DNA of 42,517 nucleotides from CBDCRK01 sp965220955 (GTDB lineage: Bacteria; Desulfobacterota; Binatia; Bin18; CBDCRK01): positions 1 to 42,517 of the forward strand of contig CBDCRK010000033.1 of NCBI GenBank assembly GCA_965220955.1, read 5' to 3'. This document shows positions 1-12,028 of the stretch, one piece after another. Below the pieces are notes generated by a model. It did not search any database and was not told the origin of the DNA. It worked only from the letters and a program-made list of their open reading frames with translations. Within the stretch, counting starts at the first letter, position 1; every line of letters starts with the position of its first letter. The position numbers and the translations under genes were made by a program.

Positions 1-214
1 TGAGGTCGCCAGACCCCAAAAGGGGTCGTCTTGAGCTAAGTCCGGCCATTCGGTGCTTTCGAGGGAGAAGCCTTTTGCGGTATAACCTGTGAGCGTGAGG
101 GCGATCCCGGGCTCCCCCTGCCAGCCTGAGAAGGTGGCGACGCGTGATTCCTGAAGCAATGCGGCTCTGCTGCTTTTCTACCGCCCCAAGCTTTGGCACA
201 GCCTTACCCTTCAT
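1..214 (-). CDS. Partial hypothetical protein at left edge (frameshifted)
   Basis: The gene runs off the left end of the window. The ATG at 214-212 follows a strong Shine-Dalgarno AAGGAGGT; an alternative in-frame ATG at 250 overlaps the end of padR. The frame breaks near an A4 run (plus-strand T4 at 174-177). Dropping one base gives one open frame whose middle reads SRVATFSGWQGEPGIALTL. I recognise no family. It lies just downstream of padR on the same strand, so it may be co-transcribed with the regulator and be its target. The frameshift resembles others nearby and may be a sequencing error. Confidence 0.5.
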   Translation of the reverse strand, partial: MKGKAVPKLGAVEKQQSRIASGITRRHLLRLAGGARDRPHAHRLYRKRLLPRKHRMAGLSSRRPLLGSGDL

Positions 215-252
215 GTTCTTTACCTCCTTTTTACCCTTACGTTTTTTCATGT

Positions 253-836
253 TCACATTTGCCTTTGTTTACGTTTCTTCGGGGTTTTTTCTGCCATGCC
301 GTTTAGTGTAGCCAGTGTCTCGTCACACCAATGAACAAGGGCTTGGCTGACGTGTCGCCCCGTAGCTGACCGTAATCAGCCAGTAGGAAAGATCGGGGTT
401 GTCGGCGTGCGCAGCTTTCAACCATTTCTCAATGCCTTCGTACTTTTGTTGCAGCTGATGTTGGAGTTCCCGGAACTGTTGCACATGGCGAGTGTTATCA
501 GCGACCGCAACCTGCTGCCCAAAAAACAGCTTTAACAAAACCTCAATCCGTCCTACCTGATGCTCAGCAGGTTCAGTTAACCAACGTTGCAATTCCTCGC
601 GACCTCTGTCTGTCAGCGCATAGACGTAGCGGTCGGGCCTACCCGCTTGTTTCTCGACAGATCTGGTTGCTAGCCGTTTAACGAGCAGATGTTTGAGAAT
701 GGGATAGATCTGCCCATAAGCTCTCGTTCCAAAAATTGCTAATGCTCTTTTCGATTGTCTTTTTTATGTCGTAGCCCGACATGGGACACATACTTAATAT
801 GCCCAGAATGGCGTACTTGCTTTTGTTCTCTTTCAT
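253..836 (-). pseudogene. PadR-family transcriptional regulator, frame broken twice
   Basis: Reading from the ATG at 836 gives MKENKSKYAILGILSMCPMS, the start of a PadR winged helix. It continues with SGYDIKK and, after a one-base shift, GQIYPILKHL, then QAGRPDRYVYALTDRG, the usual wing. The C-terminal dimerisation helices follow (VGRIEVLLKLFFG). A second one-base shift at a C4 run (plus 358-361) restores an ending with HWCDETLATL and a basic tail, stopping at 253. The first shift is at plus 718-719. The corrected length of about 190 residues is normal for PadR proteins with the Vir_act_alpha_C domain. Such proteins are usually ligand-responsive repressors that bind their own promoter, and a matching palindrome lies directly upstream. 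The gene is broken as read, but both lesions are +1 changes in homopolymers, so it may be intact in the organism. Confidence 0.8.
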
Positions 837-860
837 TATATATCTGGAAGATATATATCT
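837..860. promoter_or_regulatory. Inverted-repeat operator abutting the padR start
   Basis: Perfect 9-bp arms TATATATCT (837-845) and AGATATATA (849-857) are separated by GGA. The right arm also belongs to a second palindrome, AGATATATATCT (849-860), giving three half-sites. The site touches the padR start codon, in the 157-bp divergent region between padR and the secreted-protein gene at 994. AT-rich dyads of this type are common PadR-family operators, so autoregulation and control of the divergent gene are inferred. Confidence 0.6.
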
Positions 861-993
861 AATAAATGTATCATCAAGACATATTTGTCATATCGGAGTT
901 TTAAAGAGGTTTGTCCTGTGCTACTGTCCCGGTGGGGGATTTTTCCGTTCTTAAAGATTATGATTAGAAATAAAGCGGAAAGGAGGAATAGTT

Positions 994-1373
994 ATGTCAA
1001 AGTTCATAGCGGTGCTAAGCACCTGCGCGGCCGTAATATTAGCCCTCTTACTGGTCACCCCCTGCTTTCGCACAAGAGATGGGTGAAGAGGTAACCATCA
1101 AGGGAGAGGTGGTAGACACGGCCTGCTTCCTCTTCAGGGGTGCGCGGGGTGAAGCCCACAAGCAGTGCGCCGCGGCGTGTGCAAAAAGCCGGTCAAGATC
1201 TGGGGATCTACGACGAGGAAAACGACACCCTATATTTTCCGGCTGGGGAGAAACCGGGCGTTGACCCTAACCTGCCGCTTAAGGATCACATAGCACATAA
1301 CGTCGAGGTCAAGGGCACGCATGTACACAAAGCCAAAGCCCACGGTATTGTCGTCAAGGAAGTGAAAATGTAG
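994..1373 (+). CDS. Small secreted Cys/His protein (two frameshifts)
   Basis: The ATG at 994 follows AAGGAGG at 980-986. The N-terminus is a typical signal peptide: basic start, hydrophobic core VILALLLVTP, then a likely cut near CFAQE. One base must be dropped in the T3 run at 1066-1068 and one in the A5 run at 1183-1187 to read through. The corrected protein is about 125 residues. The mature part begins with GEVVDTACFLFRGARGE, then HKQCAAACAKAGQDLGI, and ends with HVHKAKAHGIVVKEVKM. The spaced Cys and His residues suggest metal binding in the periplasm. I recall this Cys motif from uncharacterised exported proteins in several phyla, but no function is known to me. It is divergent from padR and shares the operator region, so it may be PadR-controlled. 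Confidence 0.6.
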
Positions 1374-1389
1374 AGCCCATTATTAAAAC

Positions 1390-1455
1390 CCTCACCCCTA
1401 CCCTCGCTCGACTGAGCCCGTCGCAGTTCCCCCCGTCAGAACGAGGAGGGTGAGG
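1390..1455. repeat. Intergenic palindromic repeat (CCTCACCC...GGGTGAGG)
   Basis: 8-bp arms at 1390-1397 and 1448-1455 bound a C-rich segment. This pattern is typical of dispersed REP-like elements found in bacterial intergenic regions. It may also act as a weak terminator for the preceding gene. No transposase is adjacent. Confidence 0.5.
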
Positions 1456-1486
1456 ACTATCTGCAGTCTGTCCGAGAAGTTTTGTG

Positions 1487-1627
1487 ATGAGTTTTAAGCG
1501 TCACGTCTGTAAAGAGACGAGCAGCGAATGGGCACGGTGCATAGTGCCGGTGCCCTTTGCGGTGTTCCTTTCGGGGACCCTTTTTGTCCATATCCACATT
1601 TTGATCATCGGCAAGATTAATCCTTAA
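1487..1627 (+). CDS. Possible 46-residue single-pass membrane peptide
   Basis: An ATG-initiated 46-codon frame has a basic, Cys-containing N-terminus and one hydrophobic stretch (VPVPFAVFLSGTLFVHIHIL) followed by IIGKINP. The start has no convincing Shine-Dalgarno. Its stop overlaps the convergent end of the NHL gene at 1617. It could be a small membrane protein or a chance frame; I cannot decide from sequence alone. Confidence 0.25.
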   Translation: MSFKRHVCKETSSEWARCIVPVPFAVFLSGTLFVHIHILIIGKINP

Positions 1628-2608
1628 TCCTCACGAACTTCTGCAATGAGTGACAGTCCAAAGGTACCAGACCCTCTCTACCCCCAGCGCTATAGGTAAC
1701 CTCGCTCACATATAAGTCACCCCCGAGAGTCGGCCCAGATGCCGTGGGGGGCAAAGAAATTCCCCGGCGCACAAGCGTCTTCTCCACCAAAACGGGTCTG
1801 CACCTCGCCATCCAGGGTCAAAACGCTCACCTGGGCAGGGGGAGCATGAGGCGGAATTGCTGCACCCATCCCCCCAGGCATAATAGCAGTCCGCGAAACT
1901 TAGCTCAGCCACAAAGAGGTTCTCGTCCGAGTCGATATACAAGTCGTCCGGCCGGTTCACATGGGTCCACTCGCTAATATACTCTCCCTCACCCGTGAAG
2001 ATCTGAATGCGTGAGTTCTCCCGATCGGCCACATAGACCCTACCCCGGCGGTCCACGGCAATGGCGTGAGGTAGGTTGAATTGTCCAGGACCGCTGCCAG
2101 GCTCACCCCAAGAGAGCAGCCATTCACCGGCAGCGGAAAATTTGTGCACCCGAGCATTACCATAACCGTCCGACACATACAGGTCTCCCTCTGCAGAGAG
2201 CGCCACATTGGTCACCATGTTAAATGGCCCGGCCGCACGCTGGACCGGAGAGCTCCAGGCCTTGAAGCCAGTGTCCGAAGGCTCCCCTTTCTTACCCAGT
2301 GTTTGTAGTAACGTGCCGTCCGGGGTGAAAATACGCACCGTATGATCAAAGTTGTCAGCGCAATAGATACGGTCATCGGGTCCAATAAAAATACCATGGG
2401 CATTGGTGATCACTCCCTCGCCCCAGGCATTGAGGAATTTTCCATCATGATCAAAAACAATCATGGGGTGAGCACCACGGTTAAAGGCATAGACTCGATC
2501 CTTGGAGTCGGTGGCCACGCCGGCAACCTCAACAAAAGACCAGCCCTCGGGTAGTTGTTCCCAACCTTCGAGCACTTCGTATTCAAGCTTGTTTCTTCCC
2601 AGTGCCAT
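1617..2608 (-). CDS. NHL-repeat six-bladed beta-propeller protein (two frameshifts)
   Basis: The ATG at 2608 is preceded by AAGGAGG. The protein is about 330 residues once one base is removed from each of two runs (plus C6 at 1870-1875 and C5 at 1720-1724). Repeating blades of the form 'ATDSKDRVYAFNRG', 'HGIFIGPDDRIYCADN' and 'HAIAVDRRGRVYVADREN' are classic NHL repeats. The set resembles peptidyl-alpha-hydroxyglycine lyase-like propellers annotated in environmental genomes. There is no signal peptide. The substrate is unknown. It is followed by about 60 bp and then the VOC and enoyl-CoA hydratase genes upstream on the same strand, so a catabolic operon is plausible. Without the corrections the C-terminal blades would be lost. 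Confidence 0.7.
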
Positions 2609-2673
2609 GTTTCATAACCTCCTTATTGCATTGCAAACTACGGTCATGGAACCATTATTCAGTGAAGTCATTC

Positions 2674-3138
2674 TTAGAGTCGTTGGTCAAGCTGTATAAC
2701 AATTCCGTCCGGGTCCTTGAACAGAGTGGTCATAACCTTACCGCACGGCTCTTCCCCATAGGCAACGGTACCAACGGCTGTAGGTGGGAGAACAATGGGT
2801 ACCCCATCTGCCTTCACTCTCTCATAAGTTTCTTCCAGGTCCTCGACCCAGAAAGCGAAATGGTGAATGCCAACCTGGTTCAGGTTAATGGCCTCGCCTG
2901 AAGTCGGACGATTCTGAGACAAGACAATAAATGTGGCATGCGGACCATCCTCCCAGCGTAAATAGACTCCGTGCCTGCTGGGTCGCTGAGCGCCGGTAAC
3001 TTTTGTCAGCATCCCCCCTGGGTTCTCTTCAGGGTCGTCTAACGTCACCCGCAAGCCCAACAGGTCACGATAGAAATGTAAGGAGCGTTCCATATTCTGC
3101 ACCCCAATGGCAATATGGGATGTTCCTCGGATTTTCAT
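2674..3138 (-). CDS. VOC (glyoxalase/bleomycin-resistance) superfamily protein
   Basis: 154 residues, ATG preceded by AAAGGAGG. The start MKIRGTSHIAIGVQNMERSL and 'FYRDLLGLRVTLDDPEENPG' are the first beta-alpha-beta-beta module, with the candidate metal His at position 8. The second module carries 'GIHHFAFWVEDLEETYERVK' and ends 'KDPDGIVIQLDQRL', where the Glu normally used as ligand is Gln in IQLD, so metal binding needs checking. The fold supports lyase, dioxygenase or isomerase chemistry on small metabolites. The gene lies between the NHL protein and an enoyl-CoA hydratase on the same strand, which suggests a shared degradation pathway such as CoA-thioester epimerisation. The exact substrate is not predictable. 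Confidence 0.85.
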   Translation of the reverse strand: MKIRGTSHIAIGVQNMERSLHFYRDLLGLRVTLDDPEENPGGMLTKVTGAQRPSRHGVYLRWEDGPHATFIVLSQNRPTSGEAINLNQVGIHHFAFWVEDLEETYERVKADGVPIVLPPTAVGTVAYGEEPCGKVMTTLFKDPDGIVIQLDQRL

Positions 3139-3208
3139 ACTTTCCTCCTTTCACTGAGCTTGCACTCAAGTTTAACTTGGGCACAAGACTGGAAGTAAGA
3201 TCAAGCGC

Positions 3209-3988
3209 TTATTTCCCAGACCATCTGGGCGTTCTTTTCTCTAAAAACGCCTGCAAACCTTCCTTCTGATCCACAGAGACAAAGCAGTCAGTGGCCGCCT
3301 CATTTTCAGCCATAATAGCCGTGTCGATATCCACATCCCGACTGCGAGCAAAACATTTTTTGACCAAAGATACAGCCATCGGGCCTCGACTGACGAGTTT
3401 CTTTGCCAGCTCCTCTGCCTTGCTCTCCAGTACATTGGATTCCACAGCAGAGTTAACCAGCCCGATCCTTTCCGCTTGGTCGGCATCAATCAGGTCTCCT
3501 GTCATACCCAGTTCTTTTGCCCTTCCCTCTCCGATCAAATGCGATAATAGATACGTTGAGCCATTGGTCATGGGCTGGTTGATATTAACCTCGGCTGATC
3601 CTATTCTGGCTGACCTGGCCGCAATACGGGAATCACAGACCAAGGTTAATTCAAAGCCTCCTCCAACAACCACACCATTGATAGCGGCAATCGTAGGCTT
3701 AGGAAAAGTTCGGATAAAAGACCACACCTCGGCCATTGCGCCCATGAAATTGCGAAAACCCTCCAAACTCGCGTTATCCATAACGCGAATATCTGCCCCA
3801 GCACAAAAAGCCCGTCCTGCCCCGGTCATAATGACAACCCTGACATTGTTGTCATCCCGTGCATCCTCAAAGGCAAACCTGAGACTACGCACCATCTCTG
3901 GGGTTATCGCATTGAGAACCTGGGGACGGTTCAAGGTCACCCAGGCAATCTGCTCCTGTTTTACATAGAGTAGATCTTGCAGTTCCAT
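3209..3988 (-). CDS. Enoyl-CoA hydratase/isomerase family protein
   Basis: 259 residues, the normal length for a crotonase. The ATG at 3988 follows GGGAGG. Visible motifs are 'WVTLNRPQVLNAITPEM', the oxyanion-hole segment 'GAGRAFCAGADIRVM', 'KPTIAAINGVVVGGGFELTL' and 'IGSAEVNINQPM', which carries the Glu of the second catalytic position. The C-terminal trimerisation helix ends 'EGLQAFLEKRTPRW'. The family hydrates or isomerises enoyl-CoA thioesters in the cytosol. It heads a three-gene same-strand set (ECH, VOC, NHL) with short gaps. The substrate chain cannot be assigned. Confidence 0.9.
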   Translation of the reverse strand: MELQDLLYVKQEQIAWVTLNRPQVLNAITPEMVRSLRFAFEDARDDNNVRVVIMTGAGRAFCAGADIRVMDNASLEGFRNFMGAMAEVWSFIRTFPKPTIAAINGVVVGGGFELTLVCDSRIAARSARIGSAEVNINQPMTNGSTYLLSHLIGEGRAKELGMTGDLIDADQAERIGLVNSAVESNVLESKAEELAKKLVSRGPMAVSLVKKCFARSRDVDIDTAIMAENEAATDCFVSVDQKEGLQAFLEKRTPRWSGK

Positions 3989-4106
3989 AAAACCTCCCTC
4001 CCTTCTGGCAGCTATGACACACTCAACTGTTGCTGTCCATACAATTTGCTGCCGCTCGATTATACGCTTTCCGATTAACGCCTATCCAAACAGCTGGCGA
4101 GCTTTC

Positions 4107-4194
4107 TGTAGCCCGGATGGAGCAGCGTGAAATCTGGGAGAAGAGGACTCAACGCCAACAGGCCTGGATTGCGCTTCGCTGCATCCAGGCTACA
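4107..4194. repeat. REP-like palindromic element upstream of the Lrp gene
   Basis: Outer arms TGTAGCCCGGATG (4107-4119) and CATCCAGGCTACA (4182-4194) match at 12 of 13 positions when inverted. The right half is itself a hairpin, GCCTGGAT (4162-4169) with ATCCAGGC (4183-4190). The 'GTAGCCCGGAT...' consensus is familiar from dispersed intergenic repeats in proteobacteria. It occupies the middle of the roughly 360-bp gap between the divergent hydratase and Lrp genes. Confidence 0.7.
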
Positions 4195-4292
4195 ACTCCT
4201 CGTAGGCAGAGTAGCGCAGCAGCAAGAACCATGGTTATGGGCTTGTATCCCTGGCCTTACTTTCGGGTCATGAGAAATTTCTGAATTTTCTC

Positions 4293-4321
4293 TTGACAAA
4301 TGTCTGTACAATTGGTTATTT
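4293..4321 (+). promoter_or_regulatory. Candidate sigma70-type promoter for the Lrp-like gene
   Basis: A perfect -35 box TTGACA (4293-4298) is followed 17 bp later by TTATTT (4316-4321), a weak -10. A short dyad GACA-AA-TGTC overlaps the -35 box and could be an operator. It lies about 27 bp before the ATG at 4348. Confidence 0.4.
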
Positions 4322-4347
4322 CTTAGGGCCTTGAGGATTTTTACCTC

Positions 4348-4917
4348 ATGAAATTAGTTGAAAATGACGTGGAGCTGGATAGTCTTGATCTCCAGATCCT
4401 CTCCCTGTTGCAAGAAGGCTATAAGCTGCCGCTGGTCAAGATTGGCGAGCGGGTCGGGCTTTCCGCTCCCTCGGTAATCGAGCGCATCAAGAAACTTGAA
4501 GAGAACGAAGTGATCCGTGGTTATACGGCCATCCTCAATGCACGCAAGTTAGGTAAGGACATCACAGCCTTTATTGGGGTGTCGATCAATCACCCTAAGC
4601 GGATGGGTGAGTTTGAAAAGCAGATTGGTCAGCTTGAGGACGTGCAGGAATGCCATCATGTGACTGGAGAGCACACTATTCTGCTCAAGGTGAAAACAAA
4701 CAATACCTCCACTTTGGAGGAATTGATCAGGAAGATACGTTCCATCGAAGGAGTGGCCCGTACCGAAACCTCGGTGGTTTTGTCAACATATACCGAGGGC
4801 TTGTGGTTAGCTTTGCAGCCCAAGGCGGCATCAGCCGACAATGGAGACAATGGGTACAAAGGATACAAGGGCAACAGCGAACCTGCTGCGCCGCCTAAGC
4901 CGAAGCGCGGAAGGTAG
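4348..4917 (+). CDS. Lrp/AsnC-family transcriptional regulator
   Basis: 189 residues. The N-terminal helix-turn-helix reads 'LDSLDLQILSLLQEG' and 'KIGERVGLSAPSVIERIKKL', followed by the wing 'ENEVIRGYTAILNARKLG'. The RAM (ligand/oligomerisation) domain follows: 'ITAFIGVSINHPKRMGEF', 'VQECHHVTGEHTILLKVKT' and 'IRSIEGVARTETSVVLSTY'. The tail after residue about 160 is a low-complexity extension rich in Asn, Gly, Lys and Pro, longer than usual for the family. It sits 87 bp upstream of gltB in the same direction. Lrp is a known regulator of gltBD in enterobacteria, so control of the downstream glutamate synthase genes by amino-acid status is a reasonable inference. Confidence 0.9.
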   Translation: MKLVENDVELDSLDLQILSLLQEGYKLPLVKIGERVGLSAPSVIERIKKLEENEVIRGYTAILNARKLGKDITAFIGVSINHPKRMGEFEKQIGQLEDVQECHHVTGEHTILLKVKTNNTSTLEELIRKIRSIEGVARTETSVVLSTYTEGLWLALQPKAASADNGDNGYKGYKGNSEPAAPPKPKRGR

Positions 4918-5004
4918 TCAATAAGGTAATTAATATAGTAGTAGACACAAACAATCTGTAAGATCTGTAAGAAAGAAATGTTATAGGGCAAGAAGGGCAC
5001 GAGT

Positions 5005-9594
<4,590 letters not shown>

Positions 9595-9655
9595 CTAACT
9601 CCTAGGACAAGTACCCTTTGAATGATTCTTTGGTATCGAAGGAATAGTAGAAGCT

Positions 9656-11140
9656 ATGGGCAAACCGACTGGATTCATGGAATTTCAACGCGAGCTACCT
9701 ACAGATCGCTCCCCTCTGGAACGGGTGAACGACTGGCAGGAATTTCACGAGCATTTTCCGGAGAGCAAACTACAGAATCAGGGGGGTCGCTGTATGGATT
9801 GTGGCATCCCCTTTTGCCACACCGGAACCCTCATGAGCGGCATGGCCTCAGGTTGTCCGATTAACAACCTGATTCCAGAATGGAACGACTTAGTCTACCG
9901 CGGCTTATGGAAAGAGGCCCTAGAACGTTTGCACAAGACCAATAACTTCCCCGAGTTTACCGGTCGGGTCTGTCCAGCTCCCTGTGAAGGGTCGTGTGTG
10001 CTGGGTATCACCGATCCGCCGGTGACCATCAAGAACATTGAGTGCTCAATTGTTGACAACGGCTTTGTCCAAAGCTGGGTTAAACCGGAGCCGCCGGAAA
10101 AGCGCACAGGAAAGAAGGTTGCGGTTGTGGGCTCGGGTCCAGCAGGCCTCTCCTGCGCTGCCCAGTTGAATCGTGCCGGCCACTGGGTAACCGTGTATGA
10201 GCGCGCAGACCGTATTGGCGGCCTACTCATGTATGGCATTCCCAACATGAAACTTGACAAAGGCATTGTCCAGAGGCGCATTGATCTAATGGTCAAAGAA
10301 GGCATTACTTTTGTTATCAATACCGCTATAGGCATTCACCTTCCGGCAGCCAAACTCCGCCAGGAGTTCGACGCGATTGTCCTGTGTTGCGGCGCTACTA
10401 ACCCCCGCGATCTGCCCATTGAAGGCCGAAATTTCAGGGGTGTGCACTTTGCCATGGAGTTCCTCCATGCCAACACCAAGAGCTTGTTGGACTCCGGCCT
10501 TAAGGACGGGAATTACATCTCCGCTGCCAATAAGCATGTCATTGTTGTTGGCGGCGGAGATACCGGCACCGACTGTGTCGGCACCTCGATGCGTCACCAG
10601 TGCAAGAGCCTGACCCAGTTTGAAATCTTACCTCGACCCCCAGATGAGCGCCAACCCGACAATCCCTGGCCAGAGTGGCCCAGGATTTACCGGCTCGACT
10701 ATGGCCAGGAGGAGGCCAAAGCCCGTTTCGGCCCTGACCCACGCCGGTATTTGACCACACCGGAAAAGTTCGTTGGCGATGAGAACGGCCAGGTCAGGGA
10801 ACTTCATACCGTTGAGGTTGAGTGGGTTAAGAATGACAAGGGCGCCCTTTTTCCTCAGAGAATCGCAGGAACCGAAAAGATCTGGCCGACTGATCTGGTC
10901 CTCTTAGCCATGGGGTTCCTCGGCCCGGAAGATACCATCCTTGAGGAGCTTGCCGTTGAACGGGATGCACGCTCAAATGCCCAGGCAGAGTACGGTAGAT
11001 TCACGACTAATGTTGAGGGGGTGTTTGCCGCAGGCGATATGCGACGCGGCCAAAGCCTGGTGGTCTGGGCCATTAACGAGGGCCGTGGCGCCGCCAGGGA
11101 ATGCGATCGCTATCTGATGGGGACAACCTACCTACCTTAA
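9656..11140 (+). CDS. gltD: Glutamate synthase small subunit
   Basis: 494 residues. The N-terminal Fe-S region has CMDCGIPFCH, GCPINN and 'RVCPAPCEGSCVLGI', which ligate two 4Fe-4S clusters linking to GltB. The FAD motif is 'VAVVGSGPAGLSCAAQLN' and the second nucleotide (NADPH) motif is 'HVIVVGGGDTGTDCVGTS'. The FAD C-terminal motif is 'VFAAGDMRRGQSLVVWAI'. The start at ATG 9656 has GAAGGAAT upstream and gives the expected 'MGKPTGFMEFQRE' beginning. It supplies electrons from NAD(P)H to the GltB FMN in the cytosol. It is in an operon with gltB, and the predicted selenocysteine glutaredoxin follows after about 80 bp. Confidence 0.97.
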   Translation: MGKPTGFMEFQRELPTDRSPLERVNDWQEFHEHFPESKLQNQGGRCMDCGIPFCHTGTLMSGMASGCPINNLIPEWNDLVYRGLWKEALERLHKTNNFPEFTGRVCPAPCEGSCVLGITDPPVTIKNIECSIVDNGFVQSWVKPEPPEKRTGKKVAVVGSGPAGLSCAAQLNRAGHWVTVYERADRIGGLLMYGIPNMKLDKGIVQRRIDLMVKEGITFVINTAIGIHLPAAKLRQEFDAIVLCCGATNPRDLPIEGRNFRGVHFAMEFLHANTKSLLDSGLKDGNYISAANKHVIVVGGGDTGTDCVGTSMRHQCKSLTQFEILPRPPDERQPDNPWPEWPRIYRLDYGQEEAKARFGPDPRRYLTTPEKFVGDENGQVRELHTVEVEWVKNDKGALFPQRIAGTEKIWPTDLVLLAMGFLGPEDTILEELAVERDARSNAQAEYGRFTTNVEGVFAAGDMRRGQSLVVWAINEGRGAARECDRYLMGTTYLP

Positions 11141-11205
11141 CCCCTTGAGTCATGATCCTACATCGCGTACAAGAATAGGTAGCGTACAACATAAGGATTC
11201 CAGTC

Positions 11206-11211
11206 AGGAGG
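11206..11211 (+). promoter_or_regulatory. Shine-Dalgarno deciding the glutaredoxin start
   Basis: AGGAGG sits 10 bp before ATG 11222. This strong ribosome-binding site lies upstream of the in-frame UGA at 11255. It shows that translation is meant to start before the UGA rather than at the downstream UUG at 11282. Confidence 0.8.
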
Positions 11212-11221
11212 GTGACGAACG

Positions 11222-11476
11222 ATGAAACCAGTGGTTATGTATACAACTGACTATTGACCTTTCTGTGTCTCAGCAAAGTCTTTGCTGAAAGACCAAGGTA
11301 TTTCCTTTGAAGAGATTGACGTGACCAGGGATCAGGCTTTACGCCAGGAGGTCATTCAGCGCTCAGGTCGCCGCACTGTTCCGCAGATCTTTATTGGCGA
11401 AGAGCCTATCGGCGGATTTACAGAGCTGAAAGCGCTGAGCGATAGTGGGGAGTTGAACAGCAAGTTGACGGGTTGA
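11222..11476 (+). CDS. Predicted selenocysteine glutaredoxin (UGA at active site)
   Basis: From ATG 11222 the frame reads MKPVVMYTTDY, then UGA (11255-11257), then PFCVSAKSLLKDQGISFEE. The UGA sits exactly where the first Cys of the glutaredoxin C-P-[YF]-C motif belongs, giving U12-P-F-C15. The rest is an intact GrxC-like domain: 'EEIDVTRDQALRQEVIQRSG', the cis-Pro segment TVPQIFIGEEPIGGF, and an ordinary UGA stop at 11474-11476. Total length is 84 residues, normal for Grx3-type proteins. A bacterial SECIS-like hairpin begins 12 nt after the UGA. Selenocysteine glutaredoxins are known in some bacteria. The alternative is a single nonsense mutation of TGT/TGC, but nothing else in the gene is damaged. 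It follows gltD and precedes an A-type Fe-S carrier-like gene, so a role in thiol redox or Fe-S handling is inferred. Standard gene callers would report only a truncated downstream frame. Confidence 0.85.
11259..11291 (+). promoter_or_regulatory. Bacterial SECIS-like stem-loop in the glutaredoxin mRNA
   Basis: A perfect 8-bp stem TCAGCAAA (11270-11277) / TTTGCTGA (11281-11288) is closed by the loop GTC. Opening the last A-U pair gives the loop AGUCU. An outer CTTT (11259-11262) / AAAG (11288-11291) pairing with a 5' bulge is an alternative extension. The loop G lies 21 nt after the UGA, within the spacing expected for SelB-recognised bSECIS elements. It is close to the GGUCU apical loop of E. 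coli fdhF as I remember it. The element lies inside the coding region, as is normal in bacteria. Confidence 0.75.
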
Positions 11477-11734
11477 TAGGGAGAGGACGATCTCCGGAGA
11501 CCCCAAACAGTTTTCTTGCCTACAACTCTTAGCCCCAATCGTCGAACAAACCTGCCTGGGATATTGAGAGGTAGACCTTCGACTTTACCGGGTGAGGCAT
11601 GTCTGGGTCACCAGATGAAACGCCTGCCAGCTGTGTCATAAAGCGGCCTAACATCCTCACGGGATAAATCTTGGCAACCCCACCTTCCTCTACCCCAAGA
11701 ACTAAACCAGACCCAAGAGGATTAGTACACTCTT

Positions 11735-11826
11735 GTCATTCCCGCGCAAGCGGGGGCCGCCCCGCGGGAATCCAGGAAGAGACTGGAGCTATAATTCCTG
11801 CGCCGGGACAAGCTTCGCAGGAATGA
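11735..11826. repeat. Tandem palindromic repeat (GTCATTCCCGCG type)
   Basis: Two consecutive hairpins are visible: ATTCCCGCG (11738-11746) with CGCGGGAAT (11763-11771), and ATTCCTGCG (11794-11802) with CGCAGGAAT (11816-11824). The outer ends GTCATTCC and GGAATGA are also complementary. This 'GTCATTCCCGCG...' element is a widespread dispersed intergenic repeat and possibly a non-autonomous mobile element. It fills part of the roughly 550-bp gap between the glutaredoxin and the Fe-S carrier-like gene. I see no gene in the rest of that gap. Confidence 0.75.
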
Positions 11827-12028
11827 AAAAAGATTCTAGACAAGACCCAAGCCTGAAAAGAGACCGACATCCCGCGGCAGTTGACAGCCAGGGGGGTGGC
11901 GAGATAATGGCTTCGGGTGGGTAACAAGGCATGGAGCACAAGCTGATCGCTATTTTTTGCTCCAATGTCAAGAAGAAGTCGGGGTTAGGCAGCATAGTGC
12001 AAAAAGGGCTTCACTCACAGGAGGGAAA

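Noticed and set aside
323..325. UGA after the SLV end of the padR frame as recoding
   Set aside because: A one-base shift upstream at a C4 run gives the normal PadR ending (HWCDETLATL), so it is a frameshift artefact.
1706..1726. UGA in the NHL gene frame as another selenocysteine codon
   Set aside because: The UGA appears only because of a C5 run; dropping one base continues the beta-propeller pattern (GDLYVSEVTYS). No active-site Cys position is involved.
3291..3968. 225-residue plus-strand frame over the enoyl-CoA hydratase
   Set aside because: It is the antisense of a clear crotonase with conserved motifs; the sense frame explains the codon pattern.
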